Assembly (NCBI GenBank): GCA_947038565.1
Contig: CAMQWP010000001.1
Span: forward strand, 130,381-194,380
DNA: 64,000 bases
Source: an uncultured Clostridia bacterium
GTDB taxonomy: Bacteria > Bacillota > Clostridia > Christensenellales > UBA3700
Reading direction: 5' to 3'
Shown here: positions 1-9,550 of the stretch, one piece after another
Layout: each line of letters starts with the position of its first letter
Numbering within the stretch: the first letter of the stretch is position 1
Position numbers and translations under genes: made by a program
Notes under the pieces: model-generated
What the model saw: only the letters and a program-made list of their open reading frames with translations
Databases searched by the model: none
What the model was told of the DNA's origin: nothing

Positions 1-1074
1 GTTATCATCTCGCTTGCAAGATTTTCTGATCTCTGTAACCATTGCACTATCAAGCTCATCTACTACATCAAGCCTCCAGCCAGCAAGACCTAGCTTTGTC
101 CATTTGTCAATGACTCCGCCCTCACCCAATATGAATTTCCTATATCCTGGATTTGACTTGTTAACTGTAGGTGTTACCGTTATCCCCCACCAACAGTTAT
201 ATTTATGAGGGAACTCATCGAAACTAAACCAATCAAAATACGGTGATTTATCTCCGCCATACGCACCTATACCAGGGTATGTTCCTAATTTATTAAAGTA
301 TAAGCTGTCGCTACCAGTATGATTGAACACACCATCAAGCATGACACCCATGCCTATTTTTTTTGCCTCGCTAATAAGCCTTACAAGTGATTTTTCACTG
401 CCCAATAGTTCATCAACTTTCATATAATCGCCTGTATCGTATCTATGGTTAGACCCTGACTTGAATATTGGCGATAAGTACAATAGCGTAACACCGAGAC
501 TTTTTAGATAATCTAACTTTTCAGTAATCCCCGCAAGGTTACCGCCGTAAAAGTCATTTGCTCTAAATACGCCATCACTATCGACGATAGTAACCGTTTC
601 ATTCCAGTTTTTCAGAACGCCCGTCTTATCCCACACCGCGTCTTTATCTACGCCCTTATAAAATCTATCAGCAAAAATATGATAAATTATGCCACCCTTC
701 AAATGCTTAGGGGTAGTATATTCTTTGTCATAAACTGTAAGCTGATAACATGCACCGTCATTGCTAAGATTATTATCCGCACCACGATATAGAGTTTCTT
801 CGCCATGCTCTGTATTCACCGCGAACTTATACCAATACAGCCCCGCCTTTTCTAGCAACAGTTCACATTGGAAAGTACTCCACCCGTCATGAGTTCCAGT
901 ATAAGACATAGGCACACTATACTCATCGTATCCATCTAAAGACACTACTAAACTCATTGCGTGAACGTATACACCATCTTTAGCGGTAATACAAAAACTC
1001 ACACTGCTACTAGAAGGCACTGCTCCAAAAGGTTTTTTGTGAAATAAATCTCTACTATTATAATTAAAATGCAT
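1..1074 (-). CDS. GH13 alpha-amylase/neopullulanase-like enzyme, N-terminal part (cut by window edge)
   Basis: The reading frame opens at an ATG at 1074, six bases after an AGGAGG site, and runs 358 codons without a stop to the left edge, so the C-terminus is missing. The first ~110 residues look like the N-terminal beta domain of cyclomaltodextrinase/neopullulanase enzymes. The GH13 barrel follows. Region I reads DGVFNHT (D247-T253) and region II reads GWRLDVVDE, with Asp336 in the nucleophile position. No signal peptide is seen, so it probably hydrolyses imported maltodextrins in the cytoplasm. Family-level confidence is high. Exact specificity (cyclomaltodextrinase, maltogenic amylase or pullulanase-like) cannot be settled without the rest of the protein. 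Confidence 0.88.
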   Translation of the reverse strand, partial: MHFNYNSRDLFHKKPFGAVPSSSSVSFCITAKDGVYVHAMSLVVSLDGYDEYSVPMSYTGTHDGWSTFQCELLLEKAGLYWYKFAVNTEHGEETLYRGADNNLSNDGACYQLTVYDKEYTTPKHLKGGIIYHIFADRFYKGVDKDAVWDKTGVLKNWNETVTIVDSDGVFRANDFYGGNLAGITEKLDYLKSLGVTLLYLSPIFKSGSNHRYDTGDYMKVDELLGSEKSLVRLISEAKKIGMGVMLDGVFNHTGSDSLYFNKLGTYPGIGAYGGDKSPYFDWFSFDEFPHKYNCWWGITVTPTVNKSNPGYRKFILGEGGVIDKWTKLGLAGWRLDVVDELDSAMVTEIRKSCKRDDN

Positions 1075-1119
1075 AGTATCCTCCTAGCGGGCTTTTATGC
1101 ATATCTCTGCCCCGCACAT

Positions 1120-1158
1120 AAAAAACATGAATACTAATATAAAGTATTAGTATTCATG
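1120..1158 (-). terminator. Intrinsic terminator after the 1183-1857 lipoprotein gene
   Basis: A perfect 14-bp inverted repeat (1126-1139 with 1145-1158) has a 5-base loop. Read on the minus strand, it is followed by six U residues (1120-1125). It lies 25 bases past the lipoprotein stop codon and before the amylase start, so the two genes are probably separate units. Confidence 0.85.
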
Positions 1159-1182
1159 CAAATAAATCCAATCCGACAAATA

Positions 1183-1857
1183 TTAAATCATTAATTTTCC
1201 ATCTCTCATTTCATCAGTAATTTTTACTTTTGTACTTCCTAGTTTAGATATAGTTTGTACAAAACTACTATTGCCATACTCCACACTAAGGATTATTTTA
1301 CCACCTTCTAACTTTATGTCTACGCTAGAATTATCTTCAAATTTTGATCCGAAAATATCGACGTAATACTCCTTTTTTAATGTATGACTATTAGTACCCA
1401 TATCAAAAGCATCATTTAAACTTTCTTGAGCTAGTAACAAAACTTTGTTTGACAAATTGATACCGGTTTGTTTTTCAGGGTCGTTTTTGTCAAATTCTTC
1501 ACCAAATCCGCCACCATGTTCGCCGAAGCCAATACTCTCCAAATATGCTTTTTCATCCATTGGCTCATATCTAAACCAGACATTATACAAGTATTGATAT
1601 ATATTATATTGACCATCAGAATTGCGTTCTGTAACTACCTCAGTACCACTAAGCCTTCTAAGTTTACCATCATCAAACTCATAAATATCACGCGTAAATC
1701 TACCCGATAAATTCCACTCGTATTCCATAGTAAAGTTTTTACTCTCTGATACTTTTTCCAAATACTTATTCACGGAAAAAGGCGTACATGATACTAGTCC
1801 TAACGTCACGACTATGCACATTATCATTAGCACAAATCCACTGATTATTTTCTTCAT
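1183..1857 (-). CDS. Lipoprotein of unknown function
   Basis: This 224-residue protein begins with a lysine-start hydrophobic signal ending in the lipobox LVSC (Cys24), so it should be lipid-anchored on the outer face of the membrane. The mature part is polar with alternating beta-type stretches and a Gly/Glu-rich loop near residues 112-120. I recognise no catalytic motif. A general likeness to small clostridial lipoproteins of the LolA/DUF type is possible but not demonstrated. An AGGGG site sits 6 bases before the ATG. It lies between two glycoside-hydrolase genes but ends with its own terminator, so a shared function is only suggested by position. Confidence 0.6.
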   Translation of the reverse strand: MKKIISGFVLMIMCIVVTLGLVSCTPFSVNKYLEKVSESKNFTMEYEWNLSGRFTRDIYEFDDGKLRRLSGTEVVTERNSDGQYNIYQYLYNVWFRYEPMDEKAYLESIGFGEHGGGFGEEFDKNDPEKQTGINLSNKVLLLAQESLNDAFDMGTNSHTLKKEYYVDIFGSKFEDNSSVDIKLEGGKIILSVEYGNSSFVQTISKLGSTKVKITDEMRDGKLMI

Positions 1858-1952
1858 AATTTTCCCCTTGATACACTGAACTGAAATGCCACCGATCGCC
1901 TATACAATAAGTATATTATAATAGGTATCATTTTGATACTAGTTCGTGTTTT

Positions 1953-3614
1953 TTAGTTTTTGCTAGATACTATATATACTATTACACTATCTTTGTCTAT
2001 ACTGCCACAAAGACTTTTTCCTATGGTCTGATCTCTTCCCGACCATACATCCCTTATCGAATAACTGCTACTTCTAGATAAATTTACGTATTCATCCTTA
2101 ACAAGCGTTTCCATACTAAAGTTATAAAACGCTTTAACGGCACTTTTATTAAAAATACAAACCGCAACTGCTCCGCCATATAGAGGCTTCGCTATCAAAT
2201 CTACTGTTCCTTTACGAACCAACTTAGCTTGTTTTCCTAGCTTATCTTGATTTACTGCGATCATTTCTTTATTGCTAAGCACATCTACTACGGCGTCTTG
2301 CAAATACCTAATATCCGCACTGATAAATAGCGGTGCATTCATCATACACCATAGACTAAAGTGCGATTTATTTTGTGCTAAAGTCAACTTGCCATTGCCC
2401 ACCTGCATAACATCAGGATTATTCCATCTATCAACACTTGCATAATTATTTAGCTTTACATTATAATTATACACTCGCTTGATAGTGCTCCATTTGCTAC
2501 TGATATTATCAGTATTCTGCCATGCGTTGCTTATATCTTTTGCCCATAAATACTGGTCACTTCTCCCGCACTCATTTATAAAATAAGTGATAGGTTTTAT
2601 ATCAGACTGAACAGCACTAGCTCTATCTTCACAAGCTAATTGAAGACACCTTGCCATATTATCAAAAAAGAGTTTTGTACTATCTTCTTTATCTGCAATA
2701 GGATTGATAAAATACAATTTATTTTCGCCTTTTGCTAGCTTTATTTTTGCTGATAATTCCCAAATTGTAATATCCTTATCGTGGACAGGTTCTTTCACTA
2801 TTGAATAGGTATTTTCATCTACAGCGATAACTAACATTTTTTCGATGCCTGCTGTCGCTTTTATACTTAAATTGACTACATACTCGCCCGCTGAATCAGC
2901 ATTATATTTTATACTAAAACTACCCGCACACTTATCTAATCCTGTGACATAATTCAGGTTGATATTAGTCTTATCAGTTTCTAGTTTTGCATTCCCTGAT
3001 AACTCACCATCAGCCAAATTTATTTTCGTTTTTACAGAGGCGTTATCTATATCTACCGCATGTTTATCCGCACATACTTTTTCTATGCTTATTCCGCTTA
3101 TTAGCGACGCATACATAGGAAAATAGTTTTGATTTCTTAGCTGATAATTGAGCAATTCTACTCCATAATTCACTATGGTATTAGCGTCATCTTTCTGATG
3201 CAATCTACTACCATTTATATTATTTACTTGATCATATCCACAAGACAAGTGAATACCTACTTTTAGCCCTAAATCATTAACGTCTTTGACTAATGTTGCC
3301 ATTCCTTGCGGAAACCTGTTGATATCAGCAGTGATTTTACCCGTTATATCTCTATCCTTTGACTGCCAGCCTTCGTCAATATTAATGTAATTATATCCTA
3401 AATCTAACAAACCTTTTTGCACTAATGCTTCCGCTGTTTGCATTATTAAAGTACTGTCAACCATGTCCGTAAAAGCAACCTTACTAGACCAGCCCATAGG
3501 CGGGGTTTTAGCTAGTCCATATCCGTAATTATTTACCTTTGGCACATCTACCTTTTCTGTAGAAGTTATCCATTGTTTTAATACTGAAAATGACCCTCTT
3601 CCATTCCTTTTCAT
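1953..3614 (-). CDS. GH27 alpha-galactosidase-like protein with inserted carbohydrate-binding-like domain; catalytic residues apparently replaced
   Basis: The 553-residue protein has GH27 landmarks: TPPMGWSS (38-45), NIDEGWQ (78-84), GLKVGIHLSCG (116-126), DRWNNPD near 395-401 and SHFSLW near 417-422. It has no signal peptide. Residues ~165-325 interrupt the barrel after strand 4 and resemble a beta-sandwich carbohydrate-binding module (CBM35/CBM6-like). The strand-4 motif that normally reads KYD, with Asp as nucleophile, here reads LNYQLR, with Gln158 in the Asp position. The acid/base Asp of the usual DISDSW-type motif aligns with Asn370 in TDNISSKW. If these alignments hold, the protein cannot be a retaining alpha-galactosidase and may bind glycans or use other chemistry. 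AGGAG precedes the ATG by 6 bases. Confidence 0.75.
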   Translation of the reverse strand: MKRNGRGSFSVLKQWITSTEKVDVPKVNNYGYGLAKTPPMGWSSKVAFTDMVDSTLIMQTAEALVQKGLLDLGYNYINIDEGWQSKDRDITGKITADINRFPQGMATLVKDVNDLGLKVGIHLSCGYDQVNNINGSRLHQKDDANTIVNYGVELLNYQLRNQNYFPMYASLISGISIEKVCADKHAVDIDNASVKTKINLADGELSGNAKLETDKTNINLNYVTGLDKCAGSFSIKYNADSAGEYVVNLSIKATAGIEKMLVIAVDENTYSIVKEPVHDKDITIWELSAKIKLAKGENKLYFINPIADKEDSTKLFFDNMARCLQLACEDRASAVQSDIKPITYFINECGRSDQYLWAKDISNAWQNTDNISSKWSTIKRVYNYNVKLNNYASVDRWNNPDVMQVGNGKLTLAQNKSHFSLWCMMNAPLFISADIRYLQDAVVDVLSNKEMIAVNQDKLGKQAKLVRKGTVDLIAKPLYGGAVAVCIFNKSAVKAFYNFSMETLVKDEYVNLSRSSSYSIRDVWSGRDQTIGKSLCGSIDKDSVIVYIVSSKN

Positions 3615-3820
3615 CTAGCACTCCTTCTGCAAAAAATATGTGATATTTTTGCATATACTATTACTACATTTAATCTTCGATATGGTTGGCTTTTGCGTGT
3701 ATTTTCTCTGCAAGTACTTCCTATAATTCTCTACTACTAAGTATTAATTTTTTGATGATAAATATTATAAATCATAATACATTTATATAGTCTAGATTTC
3801 TTCTTGAATATATTGTTTTT

Positions 3821-4546
3821 TTACTTAGAAATTTTTCTTTGTCTTACTACTTCGTATGCGATAATTCCGCATGCTACTGACGCATTAAGTGAGTTAATAT
3901 TTCCAAACATATCTATACTAGCTACGCCATCACATAACTTACGAGTAAGAGGCTTCACTCCGCTTCCCTCGCCACCGATTACGATAGCAACGTCGCCAGT
4001 CATGTGCAGATCATACATGCTTTTACCATCCATATCAGCACAATAAATATTGACAAAATCATCACTTAACTGTCTAAGCGTATCGTTGATATTTGTAACC
4101 ATACATACCTTAACATAATTACTTGCACCAGCAGAAACTTTAACTGCTGTCTCTGTAACTGTACATGCTCTATGCTTAGGGATTATAACGCCGTGAACAC
4201 CGCTACACTCCGCTACTCTTAGTATACTACCTAAATTGTGTGGATCTTCTACGCCGTCAAGCACTAATAAAAACAAACTCTCACCTTTATCTTGTGCGTA
4301 CTGTTTGATCACTTCTAGTGATGAATATTTAAATTCTTCTGCGACAGCGATAAGACCTTGATGCTTTGCAAATTCAGACATCTTATCAAGATAATTCTTG
4401 TCTGTAAAATCTATACGTATTTTTCTATCCTTTGCGATACTGACTATGTTCTCCATGTCATGTATACCCTTTTGGATATATAATTTAGTTATTGTTGTCT
4501 CGCTTTTTAATGCTTCTTTTACTGGATTTTTTCCTATAATAATCAT
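3821..4546 (-). CDS. rlmB: 23S rRNA (guanosine-2'-O)-methyltransferase RlmB/TrmH family (SpoU)
   Basis: The 241-residue protein has the short N-terminal substrate-binding domain (residues 1-75) and a SpoU knot domain. The three knot motifs are present: LDGVEDPHNLGSILR, IGGEGSGVKPL and INSLNASVACGI. It should transfer a methyl group from S-adenosylmethionine to a ribose 2'-OH in 23S rRNA, the RlmB/YacO role. Its ATG shares an ATGA overlap with the thyX stop, so the two are translationally coupled in the gltX-mrnC-thyX-rlmB run. In Bacillus the same neighbour order (cysS-mrnC-yacO) is typical. Assignment to family is firm; the precise target nucleotide is inferred. Confidence 0.92.
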   Translation of the reverse strand: MIIIGKNPVKEALKSETTITKLYIQKGIHDMENIVSIAKDRKIRIDFTDKNYLDKMSEFAKHQGLIAVAEEFKYSSLEVIKQYAQDKGESLFLLVLDGVEDPHNLGSILRVAECSGVHGVIIPKHRACTVTETAVKVSAGASNYVKVCMVTNINDTLRQLSDDFVNIYCADMDGKSMYDLHMTGDVAIVIGGEGSGVKPLTRKLCDGVASIDMFGNINSLNASVACGIIAYEVVRQRKISK

Positions 4547-5292
4547 AACATACTCTCCTCAGTCATCATGTTTTCATGTCTTTCTTTTATCTCTGACATT
4601 TTCTTGCAACTCATCTTACCTTCGCTACATTTCCCAGCAATACATGCAGGTCCACAATTAGCAAATAAAGTAGGGGCTACCTCTCTAACTAGTCTTAACA
4701 TTTCCCAAGATATTGCTCTTATCTCCCACTGTGCTCGGTTGCAACATCTTAGCTCAAAATAGTGCATAAGCTCGCGTGCATTCATAGTGATAACCATCTT
4801 AGTTTCCGATGCGTTAGGTAGTACAAATCTTGCGTCTTCATTTGACTTTTCAGACGCTCCGCCTAACTCACTTTGCCACTCATTATACCACTCTTGCATT
4901 GTAGCCATTTGGCTCTCGAACTTAGCTACGCTGTCAGCACCAAGCTCCTCTATTGCAGGAGGAATAATATAATTAAACACTTCGCCTTTATTAGCTGATA
5001 CATACCTTTGAGACTTTACGCTAAAGCTAGCAATTCTATGTCTTGTAATCTGAGCAAGAAGACTTCTGCTGACGCCTTCTACACCGAAAGTAAAGCTCGC
5101 ATGCTCGATAGGAGATAGATGTCCTAACTCAACTAATTTCGCGATGAACTTGCTGATATCTCTATCCGCAATGCCTTCAGCTAACTGGCTGATAGTGCTG
5201 TCACTGTAACATAACTTTGCTGCCACGGCAACAGTTTGCTCTGGGTGTGGCGTATATGCTAATAGCTCTACGCTTGGTTTTACTCTTGACAT
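4543..5292 (-). CDS. thyX: Flavin-dependent thymidylate synthase ThyX
   Basis: This 249-residue protein makes dTMP from dUMP using FAD, NADPH and methylenetetrahydrofolate. The ThyX signature is at residues 84-97 as RHRIASFSVKSQRY. The canonical RHRxxSxNExSxRY has Asn-Glu at two inner positions, here Ser-Val, while the Arg-His-Arg core, Ser89, Ser94 and Arg96 are kept. A second conserved block, RCCNRAQWEIR, sits near residue 180. A GGAGG site precedes the ATG. The first 13 bases overlap the end of mrnC, and the 3' end overlaps rlmB, so it is mid-operon. No thyA is seen in this window, though the window covers only a small part of the genome. Confidence 0.94.
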   Translation of the reverse strand: MSRVKPSVELLAYTPHPEQTVAVAAKLCYSDSTISQLAEGIADRDISKFIAKLVELGHLSPIEHASFTFGVEGVSRSLLAQITRHRIASFSVKSQRYVSANKGEVFNYIIPPAIEELGADSVAKFESQMATMQEWYNEWQSELGGASEKSNEDARFVLPNASETKMVITMNARELMHYFELRCCNRAQWEIRAISWEMLRLVREVAPTLFANCGPACIAGKCSEGKMSCKKMSEIKERHENMMTEESML

Positions 5293-5714
5293 GTATCCTC
5301 CTTAGCTTGCATCGCACCGATAGCGATAAGCTCTTTTAATCTTTCGTGTCTTCCTAGCAAATACAAGTAACCTATTACCGCCTCGTACCCACTTGCTTTT
5401 TTGTACTCAGCAATGCTTGCATGCTTGGCGATAGTATTCATTTTAGTATTTCTCGTCCTACGATACACATCATGCTCTTCCTCTGTTAAGTGAGGCATGA
5501 TCCTATCCATAAACACCGCTTGCGCTGGTGCTTTTATAAGAGCAGTAGCTAACTTGTGCAACTCGCCCGCCCTAAGAGTGGTAGTCGACGCTAGCTTTAC
5601 TCGCACCATTAATTGTTGTACTGAATCGCCTACAAAAGCGAGTACTAACGGATTAAGTGCCATCACGTCTTCCATACTCATCACACCTTCATTATGTGGT
5701 AAAAATTCTATCAT
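5280..5714 (-). CDS. mrnC: Mini-ribonuclease III (MrnC)
   Basis: At 144 residues this is a stand-alone RNase III catalytic domain without a double-stranded RNA-binding domain. It matures the ends of 23S rRNA precursor. Motifs include LAFVGDSVQQ near residues 28-37 (the Asp of the catalytic site), RAGELH, and GYEAVIGYLYLLG near 112-124, with the second acidic residue. The start is an ATG two codon-lengths past an AGGGGA site that lies in the end of gltX; the gltX stop and this ATG are one base apart. Being paired with an aminoacyl-tRNA synthetase gene and rlmB is normal in Firmicutes, where the partner is usually cysS. Confidence 0.92.
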   Translation of the reverse strand: MIEFLPHNEGVMSMEDVMALNPLVLAFVGDSVQQLMVRVKLASTTTLRAGELHKLATALIKAPAQAVFMDRIMPHLTEEEHDVYRRTRNTKMNTIAKHASIAEYKKASGYEAVIGYLYLLGRHERLKELIAIGAMQAKEDTCQE

Positions 5715-5715
5715 A

Positions 5716-7158
5716 TTATCCCCTTAGCCTATTAATACTTTCCTCGATCCTACGAATACTCTCGGTCTTACCTAATAGCTCAGCCATCTCGGTTGCACCG
5801 CCAGGAGTCATTCCGCTACCAGTGACAGCTACTCTAAGTGCTAAGAATATTTGACCTTTCTTATACGCACCTGTCTCGATAAAGTCATTAACTATTACCT
5901 GCAAGCTATCATTGCTCCACGCATTGTCTTCTTCTAATAATGGTAGCATTGACTCAAGGATTTCCAGTGCGATAGCACCTGTCATTTTATTCTTCTTATT
6001 CACATATAACGCCATATCATAGCCATCAAATTCCTCTAAGAAATCTACTTTGCTTGCAATATCGCTTAATATCTCTACTCTCGGTATTAATAGTTTCGCT
6101 AGCATGACATAATCATACTTGCCTGATATCTTGCTCATCTCGAAGTACGGAGTAGCGACCTCTACAAACTGTTCTGGTGTCATAAGTTTGATATATTCAC
6201 TATTCAACCAACGCATTTTCGCCTCGTCGAATATACTACCGCTCTTGCTTACACCTTTCACATCAAAAGCCTCTATAAGCTCGTCCATATACATCTTCTC
6301 TTGATTACCGTTAGGCGACCAACCAAGAAGTGCAATGTAATTTATAATAGCAGGCACTAAATACCCTTTTGCCAGAAAATCCTCGAAGTTCGCATCACCG
6401 TATCTCTTACTTAGCTTGTGCGTTGCGTCTTTCATTATTTGAGGTAGGTGCATGTATAATGGTTTATCCCATCCGAAACTGTCGTACATAAGATTATACT
6501 TAGGAGTACTAGATAAATACTCCATACCTCTTATGACATGAGTTATATTCATTAGGTGATCATCTACTACGTTTGCAAAGTTATAAGTAGGCATACCGTC
6601 GCTCTTGATAAGAACTCCGTCTTCCATATCGTTGTAAGGCACACTAATAGTACCGAAAACCATATCTTCGTAGCTAGAAACACCGGCCTCTATAGTCGGT
6701 ATGTTTTGTCTGATCACATACGCAATTCCCGAGTTAAGTTTTTCTTCTACCTCCGCAAGAGTTAGCTTTAAACAGTGCTTATCGTATTTTTTAATACCGC
6801 TATCATTAGACAACGTATCAAGTCTATCTTTATCACAAAAACAATAGTACGCTCCGCCTTTAGACACTAGCTCTTTTGCATAGTCAAGGTACATTCCTTT
6901 TCTTTCGCTCTGAACATATGGACCATAACCACCGTCTTTATCAGGGCCTTCGTCATGAACAATACCAGCTTTTGCAAGCGTGCTGTATATGATCTCTACT
7001 GCACCTTCGACATAACGCTCTTGATCAGTGTCTTCTATCCTAAGCACAAAAGTGCCGTTATTCTTTTTTGCAAATAAATATCCGTACAAGCATGTTCTTA
7101 GATTGCCAACATGCATGAACCCTGTAGGGCTTGGTGCAAATCTTGTTCTTATGTTCAT
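5716..7158 (-). CDS. gltX: Glutamyl-tRNA synthetase
   Basis: A class I synthetase of 480 residues that charges tRNA-Glu (possibly also tRNA-Gln, if the cell uses the amidotransferase route). The N-terminus reads TRFAPSPTGFMHVGNLRT, containing the HIGH-type motif, and KLSKRYGD near residue 245 is the KMSKS equivalent. The C-terminal anticodon-binding half is complete. The frame can be extended to a TTG at 7185, but the ATG at 7158 has AAGGGAG at correct spacing and starts directly before the conserved NIRTRFAPSPTG, so I use that. It heads the gltX-mrnC-thyX-rlmB run, with very short or overlapping junctions. Confidence 0.96.
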   Translation of the reverse strand: MNIRTRFAPSPTGFMHVGNLRTCLYGYLFAKKNNGTFVLRIEDTDQERYVEGAVEIIYSTLAKAGIVHDEGPDKDGGYGPYVQSERKGMYLDYAKELVSKGGAYYCFCDKDRLDTLSNDSGIKKYDKHCLKLTLAEVEEKLNSGIAYVIRQNIPTIEAGVSSYEDMVFGTISVPYNDMEDGVLIKSDGMPTYNFANVVDDHLMNITHVIRGMEYLSSTPKYNLMYDSFGWDKPLYMHLPQIMKDATHKLSKRYGDANFEDFLAKGYLVPAIINYIALLGWSPNGNQEKMYMDELIEAFDVKGVSKSGSIFDEAKMRWLNSEYIKLMTPEQFVEVATPYFEMSKISGKYDYVMLAKLLIPRVEILSDIASKVDFLEEFDGYDMALYVNKKNKMTGAIALEILESMLPLLEEDNAWSNDSLQVIVNDFIETGAYKKGQIFLALRVAVTGSGMTPGGATEMAELLGKTESIRRIEESINRLRG

Positions 7159-7225
7159 TTTAACTCCCTTTGGTCTGGTTACCAATAATGACTTCCGTCA
7201 TATAATTTATGATATTTTACGATGC

Positions 7226-7957
7226 TTAATAATCCACATCTTTTATTCTACCGCCTACAATGCTAACAACGCTATTATTCAGCTTATCAAGAACTCCCTC
7301 TTCAAAAAATGAGTAATAAGAATTCCTAGAGATAATGACATGCTCTGTCAGTCTGACGCCTACTCCATTTAAAACGACATATACTCTCTTCGTCATATCG
7401 ATATCAGCCAAGGACGGATTAGCTTTTCCTGATGGATGGTTATGTGCAAGAACTACCGACACTGCCTCATGGTTTAATGCAATATCTGCGATAGCTCTCA
7501 CATTACAATGCGATTCGTTAACGATGCCTTTATCTAAAACAATATGTTTAGTCATCATACCAAGGCTATCCGCTATTAGTAAGTGTACTTCTTCTCTTGT
7601 TTTAGTCGCAAGTATAGGACTCAAATAATCCACACAGCCTTTTGCATTGCCAATATAAATACTAGCATTTCTATCCTGAGACAAATACCTTCTTGAGATA
7701 TCACCCATAGAACTGAAATAAACTGCTGCATTGTGGCTCATGCCTTTGACTTTTTCAAGCCTCTCTACCGACGCATCGAACACACTCGCAAGACTCCCGA
7801 ACGCCTGAAGCAGATCATGCGCTAGCTCATTAGTATTACGTCTAGGTACATAGGCAAACAGCAAAAACTCTAGCACTTCATGGTCGCGAAGACTTTCAAT
7901 GCCAAAATCCGTTATACGTTCTCTCATTCTTTCTCTATGTCCGTCATGAACAGCCAC
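7226..7957 (-). CDS. radC: RadC/YsxA family JAMM-fold protein
   Basis: The 243-residue protein has an N-terminal helix-hairpin-helix part (ERMRER, DHEVLEFLLF, LEKVKGMSHNAA) and a C-terminal JAB/MPN-like metalloprotease fold with the zinc motif LAHNHPSGKANPSLADID and an upstream Glu in EEVHLL. RadC proteins were once linked to DNA repair, but their real role is unsettled. I start at the GTG at 7957, preceded by GAGGTGG at suitable spacing and giving the typical VHDGHRERMRER opening. A TTG at 7981 has no good site. It lies 67 bases upstream of gltX on the same strand and may be co-transcribed. The 291-base gap to the plus-strand dipeptidase gene is AT-rich. Confidence 0.9.
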   Translation of the reverse strand: MAVHDGHRERMRERITDFGIESLRDHEVLEFLLFAYVPRRNTNELAHDLLQAFGSLASVFDASVERLEKVKGMSHNAAVYFSSMGDISRRYLSQDRNASIYIGNAKGCVDYLSPILATKTREEVHLLIADSLGMMTKHIVLDKGIVNESHCNVRAIADIALNHEAVSVVLAHNHPSGKANPSLADIDMTKRVYVVLNGVGVRLTEHVIISRNSYYSFFEEGVLDKLNNSVVSIVGGRIKDVDY

Positions 7958-8248
7958 TATCCACCTCTTTTGTAAAAGCAATCCACTATCAAATCAGATT
8001 GAAAATACCCTATTAGCTTATTATAACATAACCTTAATAAAATTTCCATAAAAATCTCGTTATTTTATTCTTTTTTTTGCAAAAATAGTATATAATATTA
8101 TATATAATAGGATATATTATATATATATAAAGAGTTTTGATCTGATCACTACTTTTTTGCAAATAAAACATTTCAATTACTATCATAAGCATGCAACAAA
8201 ATCTTGACTAATTAAACAACGTTGTCACATGCAATTAGGAGATATATT

Positions 8249-9550
8249 ATGGATTATTTTGATAAATTTATAACAGCCACTCAAAGTGCAATACGCATAA
8301 ACAGTGTTGAGGCAGAGCCGCTAGAAGGCATGCCTTTCGGAAAGGGCGTAAATGATGTATTGCTCTTCACTCTTGACCTAGCTAAAAGCCTTGGCTTTTC
8401 CGTCTTTAATGGCGATGGTTATTACGGATATGCTGAAATCGGTGAAGGGGTGGAAATGCTAGGAATACTGGGTCATCTTGACACCGTGCCGATCGGTGCG
8501 GACTGGTCAGTACCTGCACTTGGTGGTGACATAATAGATGGTGTTTTGTACGGTCGCGGTATTCTAGATGACAAAGGGCCTATCATAGCTACACTTTTCG
8601 CAGTAAAAGAGCTTGTAGAAAGTGGACTTGTGCCAAACAAAAGAATACGCTTGATCTTCGGAACTGACGAGGAATCTGGCTGGCAGTGTATTGACAAATA
8701 CGTCGAGAATGAAGAACTTCCTACCATTGCATTCACTCCCGATGGAGATTTTCCTGTGATCAATTGTGAAAAAGCCGTGTCTTACTTTGATGTTACTTGT
8801 CATAAACCTAGCTATATTACTAGCATTACTGGCGGCGATAGACCTAACATGGTTATGGATAATGTACGTGCTGAGATATCAGATAATGATATATTATCTG
8901 CTCTTAGCGCAAACGCTTGTGATATAGAAATTGCTGAAAATGTAGTTAGTTCTACGGGCGTATCCGCACACGGTAGTACTCCCGAGCATGGAACTAATGC
9001 GTTATGGAAACTCTTAAAAGCATTATCTATTGTAGATACTAGTTGGGCTACTACCATGAATAATATCGTAACTAATACTGATGGTTCTGGATATAACATC
9101 GCATGCGAAGACGAAATAAGCGGACACCTTACTATAAATGTCGGCACTATTAAATCGGATACAGACAGCATAACTTTCAGCCTCGATATTAGACACCCTC
9201 TTTGCATTACTCGCGACGAAGTATATGAGAAGCTCCTGGTAACGTTTGACGGATATCATGTAGAAAAAGGGTTTTTCCACGATCCATTATACATCGCACC
9301 CGACCACCCTTTATGCAAAAGCCTTATAGACGCATACGCGGAAGTAACAGGCGATTTGCTAGAGCCTATTACTATAGGCGGTGGAACTTATGCACGTGCT
9401 TTGCCAGTAGCTGTTGCGTTCGGTCCTATATTTCCTGGTCAAGAATCTACAATTCATCAACGCAATGAACGCTGCAAGGTCAGTGACCTTAGGCTTATGT
9501 ATGACATATATTTACTAGCTATAAAGAAACTAGCTTTTTGTATAGTCTAA
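8249..9550 (+). CDS. pepV: M20 family dipeptidase (Sapep/PepV type)
   Basis: A 433-residue cytoplasmic metallopeptidase that should cleave dipeptides with two zinc or manganese ions. Visible motifs are GILGHLDTVPIG (first metal ligand His plus catalytic Asp), GRGILDDKGP (bridging Asp), GTDEESGW (catalytic and metal Glu) and TPDGDFP. The C-terminal half holds the lid domain and a final HQRNERC with a ligand His. The chosen ATG at 8249 follows AGGAG by 9 bases; a TTG 27 bases earlier lacks a site. It is one of the few plus-strand genes here and is divergent from radC. The last 24 codons are repeated in decayed form just downstream. Confidence 0.92.
   Translation: MDYFDKFITATQSAIRINSVEAEPLEGMPFGKGVNDVLLFTLDLAKSLGFSVFNGDGYYGYAEIGEGVEMLGILGHLDTVPIGADWSVPALGGDIIDGVLYGRGILDDKGPIIATLFAVKELVESGLVPNKRIRLIFGTDEESGWQCIDKYVENEELPTIAFTPDGDFPVINCEKAVSYFDVTCHKPSYITSITGGDRPNMVMDNVRAEISDNDILSALSANACDIEIAENVVSSTGVSAHGSTPEHGTNALWKLLKALSIVDTSWATTMNNIVTNTDGSGYNIACEDEISGHLTINVGTIKSDTDSITFSLDIRHPLCITRDEVYEKLLVTFDGYHVEKGFFHDPLYIAPDHPLCKSLIDAYAEVTGDLLEPITIGGGTYARALPVAVAFGPIFPGQESTIHQRNERCKVSDLRLMYDIYLLAIKKLAFCIV

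Noticed and set aside
1924-1940. GTATCA-TTT-TGATAC hairpin downstream of the GH27-like gene
   Set aside because: Only a six-base stem with no U-run on the minus strand; could be chance in AT-rich DNA.
8090-8135. TATATA-rich stretch between radC and the dipeptidase gene
   Set aside because: Simple AT-rich sequence without repeat units of fixed length; not an array or an origin box cluster.
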